This document shows, in pieces, positions 41,452 to 49,932 of a stretch of DNA of 64,000 nt (position 1 is the first letter of the stretch; the number at the start of each line of letters is the position of its first letter). A program made the position numbers and the translations under genes. A model generated the notes under the pieces. That model saw only the letters and a program-made list of their open reading frames with translations. It had not been told where the DNA came from and ran no database searches. The stretch lies in the NCBI GenBank assembly GCA_031315915.1, contig JALDRK010000004.1:62001-126000 (forward strand), written 5' to 3'. Origin of the DNA: Nitrospirales bacterium (GTDB lineage Bacteria; Nitrospirota; Nitrospiria; Nitrospirales; UBA8639).

Positions 41452-42999
41452 GTGAAAGTTCTAGCCGTTCATCCGGGTCCCTTGATGTACACCAAAATTT
41501 TTTTGCGTTTAGAACCGCTTGGCCTGGAACTTGTAGCCGGAACCGCTCGTAAGGCGGGTCATGACGTCCGATTGATCGATCTGCAGGTCGAGACGCAGCA
41601 GGACTACTTCAGGATGGTGAAGGCATGGCATCCCGATGTGGTAGCCATCTCCGGTAATTATCTGGCAAATGTGCCCGAGATCATCGATCTGGCCAAAATG
41701 ACTAAGGCGATGTGTCCGGACATCTCGATTATCGCGGGAGGACATAGTCTTTCTTTCGTCGCCCGAGAAGTCCTGGAGCATGCTCAGGGGGCCATTGACG
41801 CAATCGTCAAAGGGGAAGGGGAACCGGCCATCGTCCCACTCCTGGCCGCTCTGGAACAGGACCGGAACTATCTATCCAAGGTTCCTGGGGTTATCACCCC
41901 ACACGCTGAAGGTCCACCTCCGGTGTTCCTCACGTCATTGGACGACGTAAGACCTGCCCGAGATCTCCTTCGTCATCGACGAAAATATTTTCTTGGAGTC
42001 CTTGACCCTTGTGCATCCATCGAATTCACACGCGGATGCCCGTGGGATTGTTCATTTTGCAGCGCATGGACATTCTATGGACGGAGCTATCGTCCGATCA
42101 GTCCTGATGTCGTTGTCGATGAATTGGCGGGCATTCGAGAACCGGGAGTCTTTGTGGTGGATGATGTCGCCTTTATTCAGGCGGAGCACGGCATGGCCAT
42201 CGGGGAAGCCATCGCTCGGCGCGGCATCAAAAAATCCTATTATCTGGAAACCCGCGGCGATGTGCTCTTGAGAAACAAAGAGGTGTTTCGTCTGTGGAGA
42301 CGTCTGGGCATGCAATACATATTTATCGGAGTGGAAGCCATCGATCAGGAGGGGCTCCAACGTCATCGAAAACGAATATCGCTCGGTAAAAACTTCGAAG
42401 CCCTGGAATTCGCCAGATCGCTCGGCATGACGGTCGCCATCAATATCATCGCGGATCCGACATGGGACCGTGAACGGTTTGCCACGGTGCGCCAGTGGTG
42501 TCTTGAGGTTCCGGAAGTAGTCAACATCAGCGTGAATACCCCTTACCCCGGCACGGAAACCTGGCGTGATGAATCGTCCAACGTGCTGACTCGCGACTAT
42601 CGGCTGTATGACATTCAGCATGCCGTGCTTCCCACCACATTGCCGCTCCCGGAATTTTACGAGGAACTGGTCAAAACGCAACGCATCTTGAACACGAAAC
42701 ATTTGGGATGGAAAGCCCTCAAAGGCACCATGAAGATTGCTGCCGGTCATCTCCTTCGAGGCCAGACGAATTTTGTGAACATGCTCTGGAAATTCAACCA
42801 GGTCTATAATCCGCAGCTTCAACTAGCGGATCATCGGCGTCCGGTAAATTATAAAATGTCTCTTCCCACCGCCGACCAGCCTTCGCAAAGAACGGATTTG
42901 CTGTACATCCATCGTCCCAAAGGCCGGACAAGCCGGGCATTGGACGCATCCACGCAGGAATTTGTCGATTCGACCAGTTCGAGATCCACAAGGGCGTAA
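41452..42999 (+). CDS. hpnR: Hopanoid C-3 methylase (B12-binding radical SAM)
   Basis: 515 residues from GTG 41452 (AAGAAGGTG upstream). The N-terminal B12-binding domain (1-140, LGLELVAGTARKAGHDVRLI) is followed by the radical-SAM Cys triad C196, C200, C203 (RGCPWDCSFC). Conserved HpnR stretches include DDVAFIQAEHGMAIGEAI, YYLETRGDVLLRNKEVFR and NISVNTPYPGTETW. It adds a methyl at C-3 of hopanoids. No other hopanoid gene is adjacent, as is common for hpnR. The last 50 residues are a variable tail. Confidence 0.92.
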   Translation: MKVLAVHPGPLMYTKIFLRLEPLGLELVAGTARKAGHDVRLIDLQVETQQDYFRMVKAWHPDVVAISGNYLANVPEIIDLAKMTKAMCPDISIIAGGHSLSFVAREVLEHAQGAIDAIVKGEGEPAIVPLLAALEQDRNYLSKVPGVITPHAEGPPPVFLTSLDDVRPARDLLRHRRKYFLGVLDPCASIEFTRGCPWDCSFCSAWTFYGRSYRPISPDVVVDELAGIREPGVFVVDDVAFIQAEHGMAIGEAIARRGIKKSYYLETRGDVLLRNKEVFRLWRRLGMQYIFIGVEAIDQEGLQRHRKRISLGKNFEALEFARSLGMTVAINIIADPTWDRERFATVRQWCLEVPEVVNISVNTPYPGTETWRDESSNVLTRDYRLYDIQHAVLPTTLPLPEFYEELVKTQRILNTKHLGWKALKGTMKIAAGHLLRGQTNFVNMLWKFNQVYNPQLQLADHRRPVNYKMSLPTADQPSQRTDLLYIHRPKGRTSRALDASTQEFVDSTSSRSTRA

Positions 43000-43049
43000 C
43001 GGATGCTTTTGTCATCCCTTCTGTCGTCTTCGAGCCGCGTCGGCATCGC

Positions 43050-43084
43050 AAAAAAAAGAACCCCGCGGCACGACGCGGGGTTCT
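43050..43084 (-). terminator. Rho-independent terminator of the PRC-barrel gene
   Basis: A perfect 11-bp stem, AGAACCCCGCG / CGCGGGGTTCT, with a 6-nt loop. Read on the minus strand it ends in T7. It lies 45 nt after the stop of the minus-strand PRC-barrel gene. It may also slow plus-strand transcription out of hpnR. Confidence 0.85.
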
Positions 43085-43128
43085 CCCTCTCCAGTGTCGT
43101 GTCTACAGGGGGATCGCCGTTACATGCT

Positions 43129-43491
43129 TCAGATATCCCAATAGGGTTCGTATCCGTAATAATTGTGAATACCTTTCCCCCATGTCACATCGGCCATATC
43201 CGGCCAATTATCCTTATCAAAACCCGGGGCCTTTTCCAATTTCTCCTTACTGACATCCAACAAAAAAACTTTCTCCTCCTGAATCACGCTGAAGGCCTCC
43301 CAGGGAATCGCAAATAACTTGTCGCCCATTCCCATAAAACCGCCGAATGACAGCACCGCATAGGCGATTTGCCCTCCGGCCAGATCGATCATCAGATCCT
43401 TGATTTCACCAAGATCCTCCCTTCCACTGTTTTGGACGGTCGTGCCGGTAATTGAACTCGACGAAAGCACCTGACGAATTTGTGTAGGCAT
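43129..43491 (-). CDS. PRC-barrel protein
   Basis: 120 residues. A PRC-barrel at about 8-85 (GREDLGEIKDLMIDLAGGQI; GDKLFAIPWEAFSV) is followed by KAPGFDKDNWPDMADVTWGK, the tail typical of stress-related bacterial PRC proteins. Cytoplasmic. Start: ATG with an ideal AAGGAGG. Divergent from the large PRC gene at 43713. Confidence 0.92.
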   Translation of the reverse strand: MPTQIRQVLSSSSITGTTVQNSGREDLGEIKDLMIDLAGGQIAYAVLSFGGFMGMGDKLFAIPWEAFSVIQEEKVFLLDVSKEKLEKAPGFDKDNWPDMADVTWGKGIHNYYGYEPYWDI

Positions 43492-43712
43492 AAAACCTCC
43501 TTATAGTAAAAAAAGTAAATGGGGGCGACTGACCTAGAATGCATAGAGATTCATATCATGAAAACAAGTTCGCTTCGAACTATCATAAACCCTAGCAAAG
43601 AAGGGAACAGGACAAGGGTTTCGCACAGTTGTTCCTTTTTATAAATACGATATGCTGTGTCAAACATCATCCAACCATTTCGTTTACATCAAACAACAAG
43701 GAGGCATCCAGG

Positions 43713-45290
43713 ATGTTTACTCGAAGCAAAATGGTCAAATCATTGGTTCTAGCAGGCATGCCCTTTTTGACGTTGCCGTTATTAGCCGAATCCGGCATCT
43801 CACGGGATCGTGGTCAAGGTGGCAACGGAGGCTGGTCATCTTCGCAAGAACGAATTGTGAGCGGGGAGATTTTCAAGAAGCGGGGGGACGAAATTACTCT
43901 CCGGGGCAGTAATGGAGAGCGAATCAGATTTCGCATCAATAATCAAACAAATCAATTGTGCCCACGAGGGAGCAGGACATCCGACTCTTCATCGACCGTC
44001 ATGGAATCTTCGTCTCACAAGCAACAGAGTGCTTCAGATTCCGGACAAACCTCGAGCGGCAGCCTCTTCGGCAGTCCGAGCGGACAGACGTCCGGTCAAC
44101 AGTCTCAACAAATGGGGTTTAAATTTGGGGAGTGTAATTTTCAAAATGGTGAATTTGTAAGAGCGAAAGTGGACGAAAATGGCAATGCCACATTCGTCCG
44201 GTCTATGGGAGACAGCCAAGAATATTATGGTACGGCAGGAGTAGGAGAAGAATATTTTGTTCTTCCTGCCGGCCAACTCGGCGGATTGGATATATCAGAT
44301 AAGGATGCCCATTACTCCGTCAAATCTACCGAAGGCCAGGAAATCGGAAATATCTACAGAGTGATGGTGAATGATGAAGGTGACATGACCTATGCCATCG
44401 TCAGGAAGAAAGACGGCCAATTAATTTCTGTTCCTTGGCAAGCGTTAGAGGGGGCAGGGAATAAATCGTTTAAGTTGAAAGTGACCCAAAATCAATTGGG
44501 AAACCTTCCAATCATCAAAGAAGGGGAAAGTGTCGGTTCTCATGTACAGCAACATTGGGACCTGACGGAAAGGGAACGCCAAAATCTTGCCAAGTGGAAC
44601 GAGCGAACGGATGATTTTAATGAAACGAGAGACCGCTACTATGAAGACACTCCGACGTTTCCTGGCAATCGTGAAGGATATGATCGATATGATCAACGCC
44701 GCTCCAGCATGAACCGCTCGGGAGGGAATCGGCAACCGACTCAACCTCGTTATCAAGACCAATACTTTGACGACTCCCAGGTCAGACATTACGGATTCAG
44801 TCCATCCGAATATCCCCCGCCCGAGAATGCGCCTCAATATGAACAGGCTGATCAGCAACGTTCATTCGATCGGAATCGTCGAGAGTATGACAGACGCGGC
44901 CAAGACCGGTCTCGTATCACCCGTTCAGGAGAAGACCGTCAACCGACTCAACCTCGTTATCAAGATCAATATTTTGACGACTCCCAGGTCAGACATTACG
45001 GATTCAGTCCATCCGAATATCCCCCGCCAGAGAGTGCGCCTCAATATGAAGGGGCCGATCAGCAACGACGATCTTCGGATGATGTTCGGAATCGTATGGG
45101 TCAACGGTCTATGTATTCCCAAAGTCGTGAGAGAAATTATAACGATACCTTTAGGGATATCCCCAATCAATACGATACGACTACCCGAAGGAGCCAGTAT
45201 GATCCGCAACGTGAAAGAGCCGATCAGTATCAATCCAGGCGTTCAAGCATGAGAGATTATGATTATCGACCTGACCAATATCGCCCGTAA
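43713..45290 (+). CDS. Exported PRC-barrel protein with duplicated QYFDDSQVRHYGF repeat
   Basis: 525 residues from ATG 43713 (AAGGAGG upstream). A signal peptide (to about 27) is followed by a polar stretch and a Ser/Gln-rich linker. A PRC-barrel (about 205-285, GQEIGNIYRVMVNDEGDMTY) comes next. The C-terminal 200 residues are very hydrophilic and Arg/Gln/Tyr/Pro-rich, containing two near-identical units: QPTQPRYQDQYFDDSQVRHY, then GFSPSEYPPPE. The unit repeats every 69 residues. It is probably a disordered surface or periplasmic region. Function unknown; strongly hydrophilic proteins of this sort are often desiccation- or stress-related. Confidence 0.8.
   Translation: MFTRSKMVKSLVLAGMPFLTLPLLAESGISRDRGQGGNGGWSSSQERIVSGEIFKKRGDEITLRGSNGERIRFRINNQTNQLCPRGSRTSDSSSTVMESSSHKQQSASDSGQTSSGSLFGSPSGQTSGQQSQQMGFKFGECNFQNGEFVRAKVDENGNATFVRSMGDSQEYYGTAGVGEEYFVLPAGQLGGLDISDKDAHYSVKSTEGQEIGNIYRVMVNDEGDMTYAIVRKKDGQLISVPWQALEGAGNKSFKLKVTQNQLGNLPIIKEGESVGSHVQQHWDLTERERQNLAKWNERTDDFNETRDRYYEDTPTFPGNREGYDRYDQRRSSMNRSGGNRQPTQPRYQDQYFDDSQVRHYGFSPSEYPPPENAPQYEQADQQRSFDRNRREYDRRGQDRSRITRSGEDRQPTQPRYQDQYFDDSQVRHYGFSPSEYPPPESAPQYEGADQQRRSSDDVRNRMGQRSMYSQSRERNYNDTFRDIPNQYDTTTRRSQYDPQRERADQYQSRRSSMRDYDYRPDQYRP
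44733..45067 (+). repeat. Two-copy in-frame tandem repeat
   Basis: 44733-44860 and 44940-45067 are 128-bp copies differing at about seven positions, mostly in third positions. The offset is 207 bp (69 codons), so the reading frame is kept. The high DNA identity suggests a recent duplication. Confidence 0.85.
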
Positions 45291-45310
45291 AAAAAGGGTA
45301 AACAAAGAAA

Positions 45311-45341
45311 GCCCCCTGGGTTCTCCATGAACTCAGGGGGC
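45311..45341 (+). terminator. GC-rich hairpin after the PRC-repeat gene
   Basis: GCCCCCTGGGTTC pairs with its complement (one G-T pair) around TCCAT, 20 nt after the stop codon. No T-run follows on the plus strand, but the stem is very stable. Confidence 0.6.
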
Positions 45342-45400
45342 AACAATCCAAAACATTTTTTGGATGGTGTTAATTTTCTATATCATTTGGGAGGTGTGAA

Positions 45401-45755
45401 ATGACGAAATTGTTGACCATAATGGGAATGATTGTCTTTCTTGTTTTTTCAAGTTTTTCCGCGTTTGCAGACCAACGGGGAATGAATTCTCCACAATCCA
45501 CCGAATCCCCGGCCAAGCAGCAATAAGCAAAAAGAAGGATCCTCAATCGACTCCAAAAGTTCTTCGAGACAATCCACGGAACCTTCGGAATCGGAAGAAC
45601 AAAAAGCGGCTCGTCCCGGTGGAGTGGGTGAAGATGATCCCGCAACATCAATGTTTGGAAGCTCAAGTACCCTTCCCCCCAGTGAAACGTCACCAGGATA
45701 TACCGGAACAGATAAAGAGGCTGAGCAACGAGAACAACGTCAAAAAGGCATGTAA
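45401..45755 (+). pseudogene. Frameshifted small exported protein gene
   Basis: ATG 45401 has a GGGAGG box and begins a clean signal peptide (LLTIMGMIVFLVFSSFSAFA). After 41 codons the frame hits TAA at 45524. One base over, a well-composed frame continues (KEGSSIDSKSSSRQ, then EEQKAARPGGVGEDDP, DKEAEQREQRQKGM) to TAA 45755. Removing one base near 45524 would restore about 117 residues. Either a recent mutation, a sequencing error, or the 41-residue product is genuine. The product would resemble the low-complexity exported protein at 35452-35784. Confidence 0.6.
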
Positions 45756-46334
45756 AAGAATCATAATCTCTTGGAATGAGTATAAAACAACTCAATTACG
45801 CCAAGGACATCCGCACACGCGGGGAGGAATGAAGTCAGCGGACCGATCGACAGCAAGACGACCGATCCGCCGACTTCTTCCAGCATAAAAACTCTTCCGG
45901 ACTTCCCTGAATTATCTCAAATTTTATAGATACGTCATTGAATCCTGTCGGTTGCTGCCGGCTTCTCATATCCCCAATGACGAATTGCTTGCTTATCCTA
46001 GGCAACGGTATTTGCAGGGTAAATTCTTCTGTTTGCCTCAAGACTTTCAATTTCAAGAGAATTTCCTGCCGGTTCTTTCTTTCCGGAAAGGTTAGAAACG
46101 AAATCTACTTGGTCAAGTCGTTGGAGAGTTAGCAACTGTTCTCTGACAAATGTTCCACCTAACAATCATCGATAGGCAAGAAAAGCTCATACGGAACCAT
46201 TTCCAGATATCGCAAGGCTCCCCCTCTTCCAAACCGACCGAGTATTCGCATCTTCAGAAATGACATGTACCCATACGTCTAGCGCACGAAGAAACTAGTC
46301 AAAATTGGGTGCACCGAGAGTTTGAGAGAATGCT
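45756..46334. other. Intergenic region, mostly featureless
   Basis: An imperfect hairpin spans 45831-45877 (GAAGTC...GACTTC with an inner CGATCG/CGATC pair), a possible end for the upstream transcript. A minus-strand TTG-initiated frame at 45835-46056 (73 codons) has a weak ribosome binding site and is not called. Nothing else is seen. Confidence 0.35.
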
Positions 46335-46727
46335 TCAATTGTTCGGGGCCTTCTCCGGAGTTCTTTTTCCCAATTCTTCCGGTGAGAGTTGCTCCAATTC
46401 TTCTTCAGTCATTCGTTGACGAGTGGTGGGATCCACAGCCATTTCGGGATCGACCACCGGCGGAGTGATCACCGCATCGGGATCAGGAGGTACATCCGGC
46501 TGTATCACCATTTCAGGGTCATTCGTCGGAGGAATGATCGGTGTGTCGCCAGCCTCTTCCTTTTCATCCCGTTCATGCGTCTGAATTCCCGGCTTTTGCT
46601 GATCATTGAATGTGAACGCACGGACAAAGGCATGTGTCGGGGCGAGCGCTCCCCCCGTACTAATAAGGAATAGGAGACCTGCCAATGTCAGAACATGGAC
46701 TCGCAATCTTTTGTTTATTGTACGCAT
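46335..46727 (-). CDS. Small exported proline/acid-rich protein
   Basis: 130 residues. Signal peptide (LRVHVLTLAGLLFLISTGGA) with cleavage near APTHA. The mature part is rich in Pro, Asp and Glu, with a repeated DPEM unit (TNDPEMVIQPD; VVDPEMAVDPT), and ends in a helical stretch (RMTEEELEQLSPEELGKR). Start: ATG with GAGGTG upstream. Function unknown. Confidence 0.65.
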   Translation of the reverse strand: MRTINKRLRVHVLTLAGLLFLISTGGALAPTHAFVRAFTFNDQQKPGIQTHERDEKEEAGDTPIIPPTNDPEMVIQPDVPPDPDAVITPPVVDPEMAVDPTTRQRMTEEELEQLSPEELGKRTPEKAPNN

Positions 46728-46985
46728 ACGTCACCTCTTTCATGCATGGCGCCCCACCGCCAAATATCCAAGGGGTTCATCAGTATCCGTCTATCATGAC
46801 CGGCCTAACAGAAAAAAAAACCTGGCAAAAACCCTGGGGAATCAAATCATGTCCCTCTCAAGGGAAGACACGAGAGGAAGCGAGGGTTTCTTACAGGCAC
46901 ATTTTTTATGACCGCCGCCTACAATACACTCAGTTTTGAACGACAGACGATTCCTATTCATTTCAACAAAAAGGAAATCCACATC

Positions 46986-47792
46986 ATGAACTCAAAACGC
47001 AAAACCAGTGGAATGCTCGGCATGGTGTTCGCCTTCGGCCTGGCTGGCGGGAGCCTTTCGCTGGCCATTAGCGAGTCCGGAACTCTCCAGTCCCAGAAAA
47101 GTGACCTCTTACTCAATGCGAATTCTCTTATCGGGAATTCGGTAATCGATCAATCCGGAAAAGAATTGGGGACGGTAAAGGATTTGATGATTGATCAAAA
47201 AACCGGAAGAATTTCTTACATTATTCTTACATATGGTGGAACATTCGGCGGGACACTGGGAATTAACGCGGAAAACTATTCGATTCCCTGGAATGACGTC
47301 AAGCTGACCAAGCAGGACGAGAAGATGATCGTTGAGGTGGCCGAGGCTCCTATTGGAGAAAAAGCCACACCATCAAAACGTTCCTTTACTCATGCGCAAA
47401 CTTCCACCTCAATGGATCACAACGATTTTGATCCTGCGACAATTGCTACATTCGAAGGAACCGTCGAGAATGTCGGTCACGATATGTTTGAGTCAGGGGT
47501 GGATCTGACAGACAGTCTCATCGTGCTGGACGTGAAAACGTCATCAGGTCAGGAACGGGTTCGTGTTGCTCCTGATAATTACTTGAAGGAGCAGGGCCTG
47601 GACATCAAGGAAGGCGATAGGGTTGAAGTGACCGGCTCACGGATCAATCGTGAAGGCAAAGATCTGGTCCTAGCCTCGAAAATCGTACTCAAAAGAAATG
47701 GAAAGGTTTTGGCTCTGAGACAAGATAATGGAACGCCGAAATGGAGCATGGAGGAAACCATTCACACGAAGAGTAGATCACAAACCCAATAA
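46986..47792 (+). CDS. Exported PRC-barrel protein with OB-like C-terminus
   Basis: 268 residues from ATG 46986. Signal peptide (about 1-32), PRC-barrel (about 40-115, GKELGTVKDLMIDQKTGRIS; ENYSIPWNDVKL), linker, then a C-terminal beta domain (about 150-250, TFEGTVENVGHDM; ERVRVAPDNYLKEQGLDIKE; GDRVEVTGSRI) that resembles a small OB-fold. PRC/beta-domain combinations are typical of periplasmic stress proteins. Monocistronic, with a hairpin downstream. Confidence 0.85.
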   Translation: MNSKRKTSGMLGMVFAFGLAGGSLSLAISESGTLQSQKSDLLLNANSLIGNSVIDQSGKELGTVKDLMIDQKTGRISYIILTYGGTFGGTLGINAENYSIPWNDVKLTKQDEKMIVEVAEAPIGEKATPSKRSFTHAQTSTSMDHNDFDPATIATFEGTVENVGHDMFESGVDLTDSLIVLDVKTSSGQERVRVAPDNYLKEQGLDIKEGDRVEVTGSRINREGKDLVLASKIVLKRNGKVLALRQDNGTPKWSMEETIHTKSRSQTQ

Positions 47793-47822
47793 AATATAGA
47801 GACGCTCGGGATGAAAGAAAAA

Positions 47823-47839
47823 GGCATTCGTCGGATGCC
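47823..47839 (+). terminator. Possible terminator
   Basis: A short stem GGCATTC / GGATGCC (one G-T pair) with a 3-nt loop, preceded by an A-run and followed 5 nt later by TTTTT. It lies 30 nt after the PRC gene. The rest of 47840-48057 looks empty. Confidence 0.5.
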
Positions 47840-48057
47840 ATTGTCTTTTTCGTTCTTCCGGAACAATCGACGCGATTTCCTGAAGAACACTTCTTTCCTC
47901 CTTTTGACTCGAGATTCTATCCCAGCTCTGTTATTGGCCTGAAGCAACAAGGGTTTCTTCCAGTTCTTTCTCAAGAGAGAGCCTGGTATAAGGAGGCCTT
48001 AACAATTTTCTACCGCTTGAATCAGAAAAACGCGAAGAAGGAAAAAAGGATTTCACA

Positions 48058-49188
48058 ATGGGGCGATTACCAAAATCACAATCTGCTTCTCGAAAAATCC
48101 GTTATGCCGTGGTGGGATTAGGCTACATCGCTCAAGTCGCAGTATTGCCGGCTTTTGCCCATGCCAAGAAGAATTCGGAATTAGCGGCTCTGATTTCCGA
48201 TGATCCGAAAAAATTGCGTCAACTCGGGAAACAATACGACGTCAATCATCTCTCCTCCTATGATCAGTATGAAGAATGTCTCAAGCGGGCGGAAATTGAT
48301 GCCGTCTACATCGCTCTTCCCAATCACTTGCACTGTGAATACACCGTTCGCGCTGCGAAAGCGGGGGTGCATGTGCTGTGCGAAAAACCCATGGCCCTCT
48401 CCTCATCCGAATGTGAAACCATGATTCGAACGACTGACCATTGTAGCGTCAAATTAATGGTGGCCTATCGCCTCCATTACGAAGAAGCCAATCTTCGCGC
48501 CATGCAAATGGTTCAATCGGGAAAAATCGGCGAACCCCGTTATTTTCAATCTGCCTTTAGCCTTCCCGTCAAAAACAAAGAGAACATTCGCTTGCAGGAA
48601 GAAACCGGAGGCGGAACCCTCTGGGATATCGGCATCTATTGTCTCAACGCCGTCCGGAATCTGTTTCAAGCCGAACCGATCAAGGTCTATGCCGTCACAT
48701 CAGGGAAGGGAAAAGACCGGTTTCAGGAAGTCGAAGAAATGACTGCCGCGGTCCTTCAGTTCCCTGACGAACGTTTGGCTTCCTTTCTCTGCAGTTTTGG
48801 CGCAGCCGATGTGTCTGAATTCCGAATTGTCGGAACGAAGGGCCAAATCCGGTTAACCTCGGCTTATGAATATGTGGAACCCATCACTCATCATGTGACA
48901 ACGAACGGAAAAGAAAAAAAGACCACGTTCTCCACACGCGACCAATTTGCTCCACAGCTCTTGAAGTTTTCGGATTGTATTCTGCATGACTCCGTCCCAG
49001 AACCTGCCGGCGATGAAGGCTTGCATGATGTCCGAATCATCGAGTCGCTCTATCGTTCCGCACGAATCGGACAACCGATTACCCTGAAAAAGCTCTTACG
49101 AAAACGCCGGCCGACGGTGCGACAACAACTTCGTCGCCCCCCTGTCAAAAAACCCAGGCTCATTCATGCGCAGAGCCCGTCAGGCTGA
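48058..49188 (+). CDS. Gfo/Idh/MocA-family oxidoreductase
   Basis: 376 residues. NAD(P)-binding Rossmann start VVGLGYIAQVAVLP (18-31), EKP motif (109-111, CEKPMALSSSE) and the C-terminal sheet with GGGTLWDIGIYCLNAVRNLF, close to glucose-fructose oxidoreductase-like members. It probably oxidises a sugar or sugar derivative. An Arg/Pro-rich tail follows from about 345. No signal peptide. Start: ATG with AAAAAGG upstream. First gene of a putative sugar-oxidation operon that includes an ASRT-family gene. Confidence 0.9.
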   Translation: MGRLPKSQSASRKIRYAVVGLGYIAQVAVLPAFAHAKKNSELAALISDDPKKLRQLGKQYDVNHLSSYDQYEECLKRAEIDAVYIALPNHLHCEYTVRAAKAGVHVLCEKPMALSSSECETMIRTTDHCSVKLMVAYRLHYEEANLRAMQMVQSGKIGEPRYFQSAFSLPVKNKENIRLQEETGGGTLWDIGIYCLNAVRNLFQAEPIKVYAVTSGKGKDRFQEVEEMTAAVLQFPDERLASFLCSFGAADVSEFRIVGTKGQIRLTSAYEYVEPITHHVTTNGKEKKTTFSTRDQFAPQLLKFSDCILHDSVPEPAGDEGLHDVRIIESLYRSARIGQPITLKKLLRKRRPTVRQQLRRPPVKKPRLIHAQSPSG

Positions 49189-49261
49189 ATATCGGAATAG
49201 GATAGGACAGTCCAAGCATCGACCTGCAAAACGGCCTTTACATTCACACGGAGACAGAGCC

Positions 49262-49480
49262 ATGACCGAACGACCGCACAGGACCGATGTCACGTTTCCT
49301 GCGACCTTATCGGAACAATACACGATGGCCAGAGACTATCGGGAGGAGGCCGAACTGGACAAAGATTGGGAACGACAATATAAAACTCGTCAGATTCACA
49401 GATCTAACCATCAGGCAAAACATGAAAGCCGATCGACAGGAAAGAATCAACGGCGCACATCGCACATGAGGAAACCATGA
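49262..49480 (+). CDS. Hypothetical 72-aa basic protein
   Basis: MTERPHRTDVTFPATLSEQY, then a charged helix (MARDYREEAELDKDWERQY) and a basic, probably disordered tail. CGGAG sits upstream. No family recognised. It is located between the Gfo/Idh gene and the ASRT gene, 13 nt before the latter, suggesting co-expression. Confidence 0.5.
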   Translation: MTERPHRTDVTFPATLSEQYTMARDYREEAELDKDWERQYKTRQIHRSNHQAKHESRSTGKNQRRTSHMRKP

Positions 49481-49493
49481 TAGGGAGATGAAG

Positions 49494-49871
49494 ATGACGA
49501 TGGGATCGACACGCTGGGCCATTCCTGAAGGGTATATTCCCAAAGACAGTCATGGACCTGAACCGCAGATGACGAGTCACGAAACGGCTTGTTTGTTGAA
49601 TGTGTCGGATATCATGGCCCATGTCCGCATCACGATTTTTTACTCCGATCGGGAACCTGTCGGACCATACGAAGTTATGATACCTCCCCGACGAACCATG
49701 CATCTTCGATTTAATGATTTACGGAAACCACAGCCCATACCCAGAGATACCGATTTTGCGAGCGTCATTGAATCCGATATTCCGATTGTCGTCCAGCATA
49801 CCCGGCTCGATTCCAGGCAGGCTGAAAACACTTTGTTATCGACCCTGGCGTATTCAGACCGGACGGCATGA
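49494..49871 (+). CDS. Sensory rhodopsin transducer (ASRT) family protein
   Basis: 125 residues from ATG 49494, chosen because the GGGAG box would overlap an ATG 6 nt upstream. It matches the Anabaena sensory rhodopsin transducer family almost throughout: TRWAIPEGYIPKDSHGPEPQ, TSHETACLLN, YSDREPVGPYEV, RTMHLRFNDLRKPQPIPRDT and ASVIESDIPIVVQHTRLDSR. In Anabaena the protein works with a rhodopsin, but most family members occur without one and have been proposed to bind sugar-like ligands. The neighbours here support the latter. Confidence 0.9.
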   Translation: MTMGSTRWAIPEGYIPKDSHGPEPQMTSHETACLLNVSDIMAHVRITIFYSDREPVGPYEVMIPPRRTMHLRFNDLRKPQPIPRDTDFASVIESDIPIVVQHTRLDSRQAENTLLSTLAYSDRTA

Positions 49872-49932
49872 ATATTCATGGAATCCAAACACGTTCCTTT
49901 GGTAAGTCGTGGGAACGAGAGAGGATCATAAC

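Noticed and set aside
45835-46056. 73-codon minus-strand TTG frame
   Set aside because: Weak ribosome binding site, and its 3' part falls in an imperfect hairpin. Possible but not supportable.
49494-49871. Phototaxis or light-sensing role for the ASRT-family gene
   Set aside because: No rhodopsin gene is in the window and all neighbours are metabolic enzymes, so light sensing is not supported.
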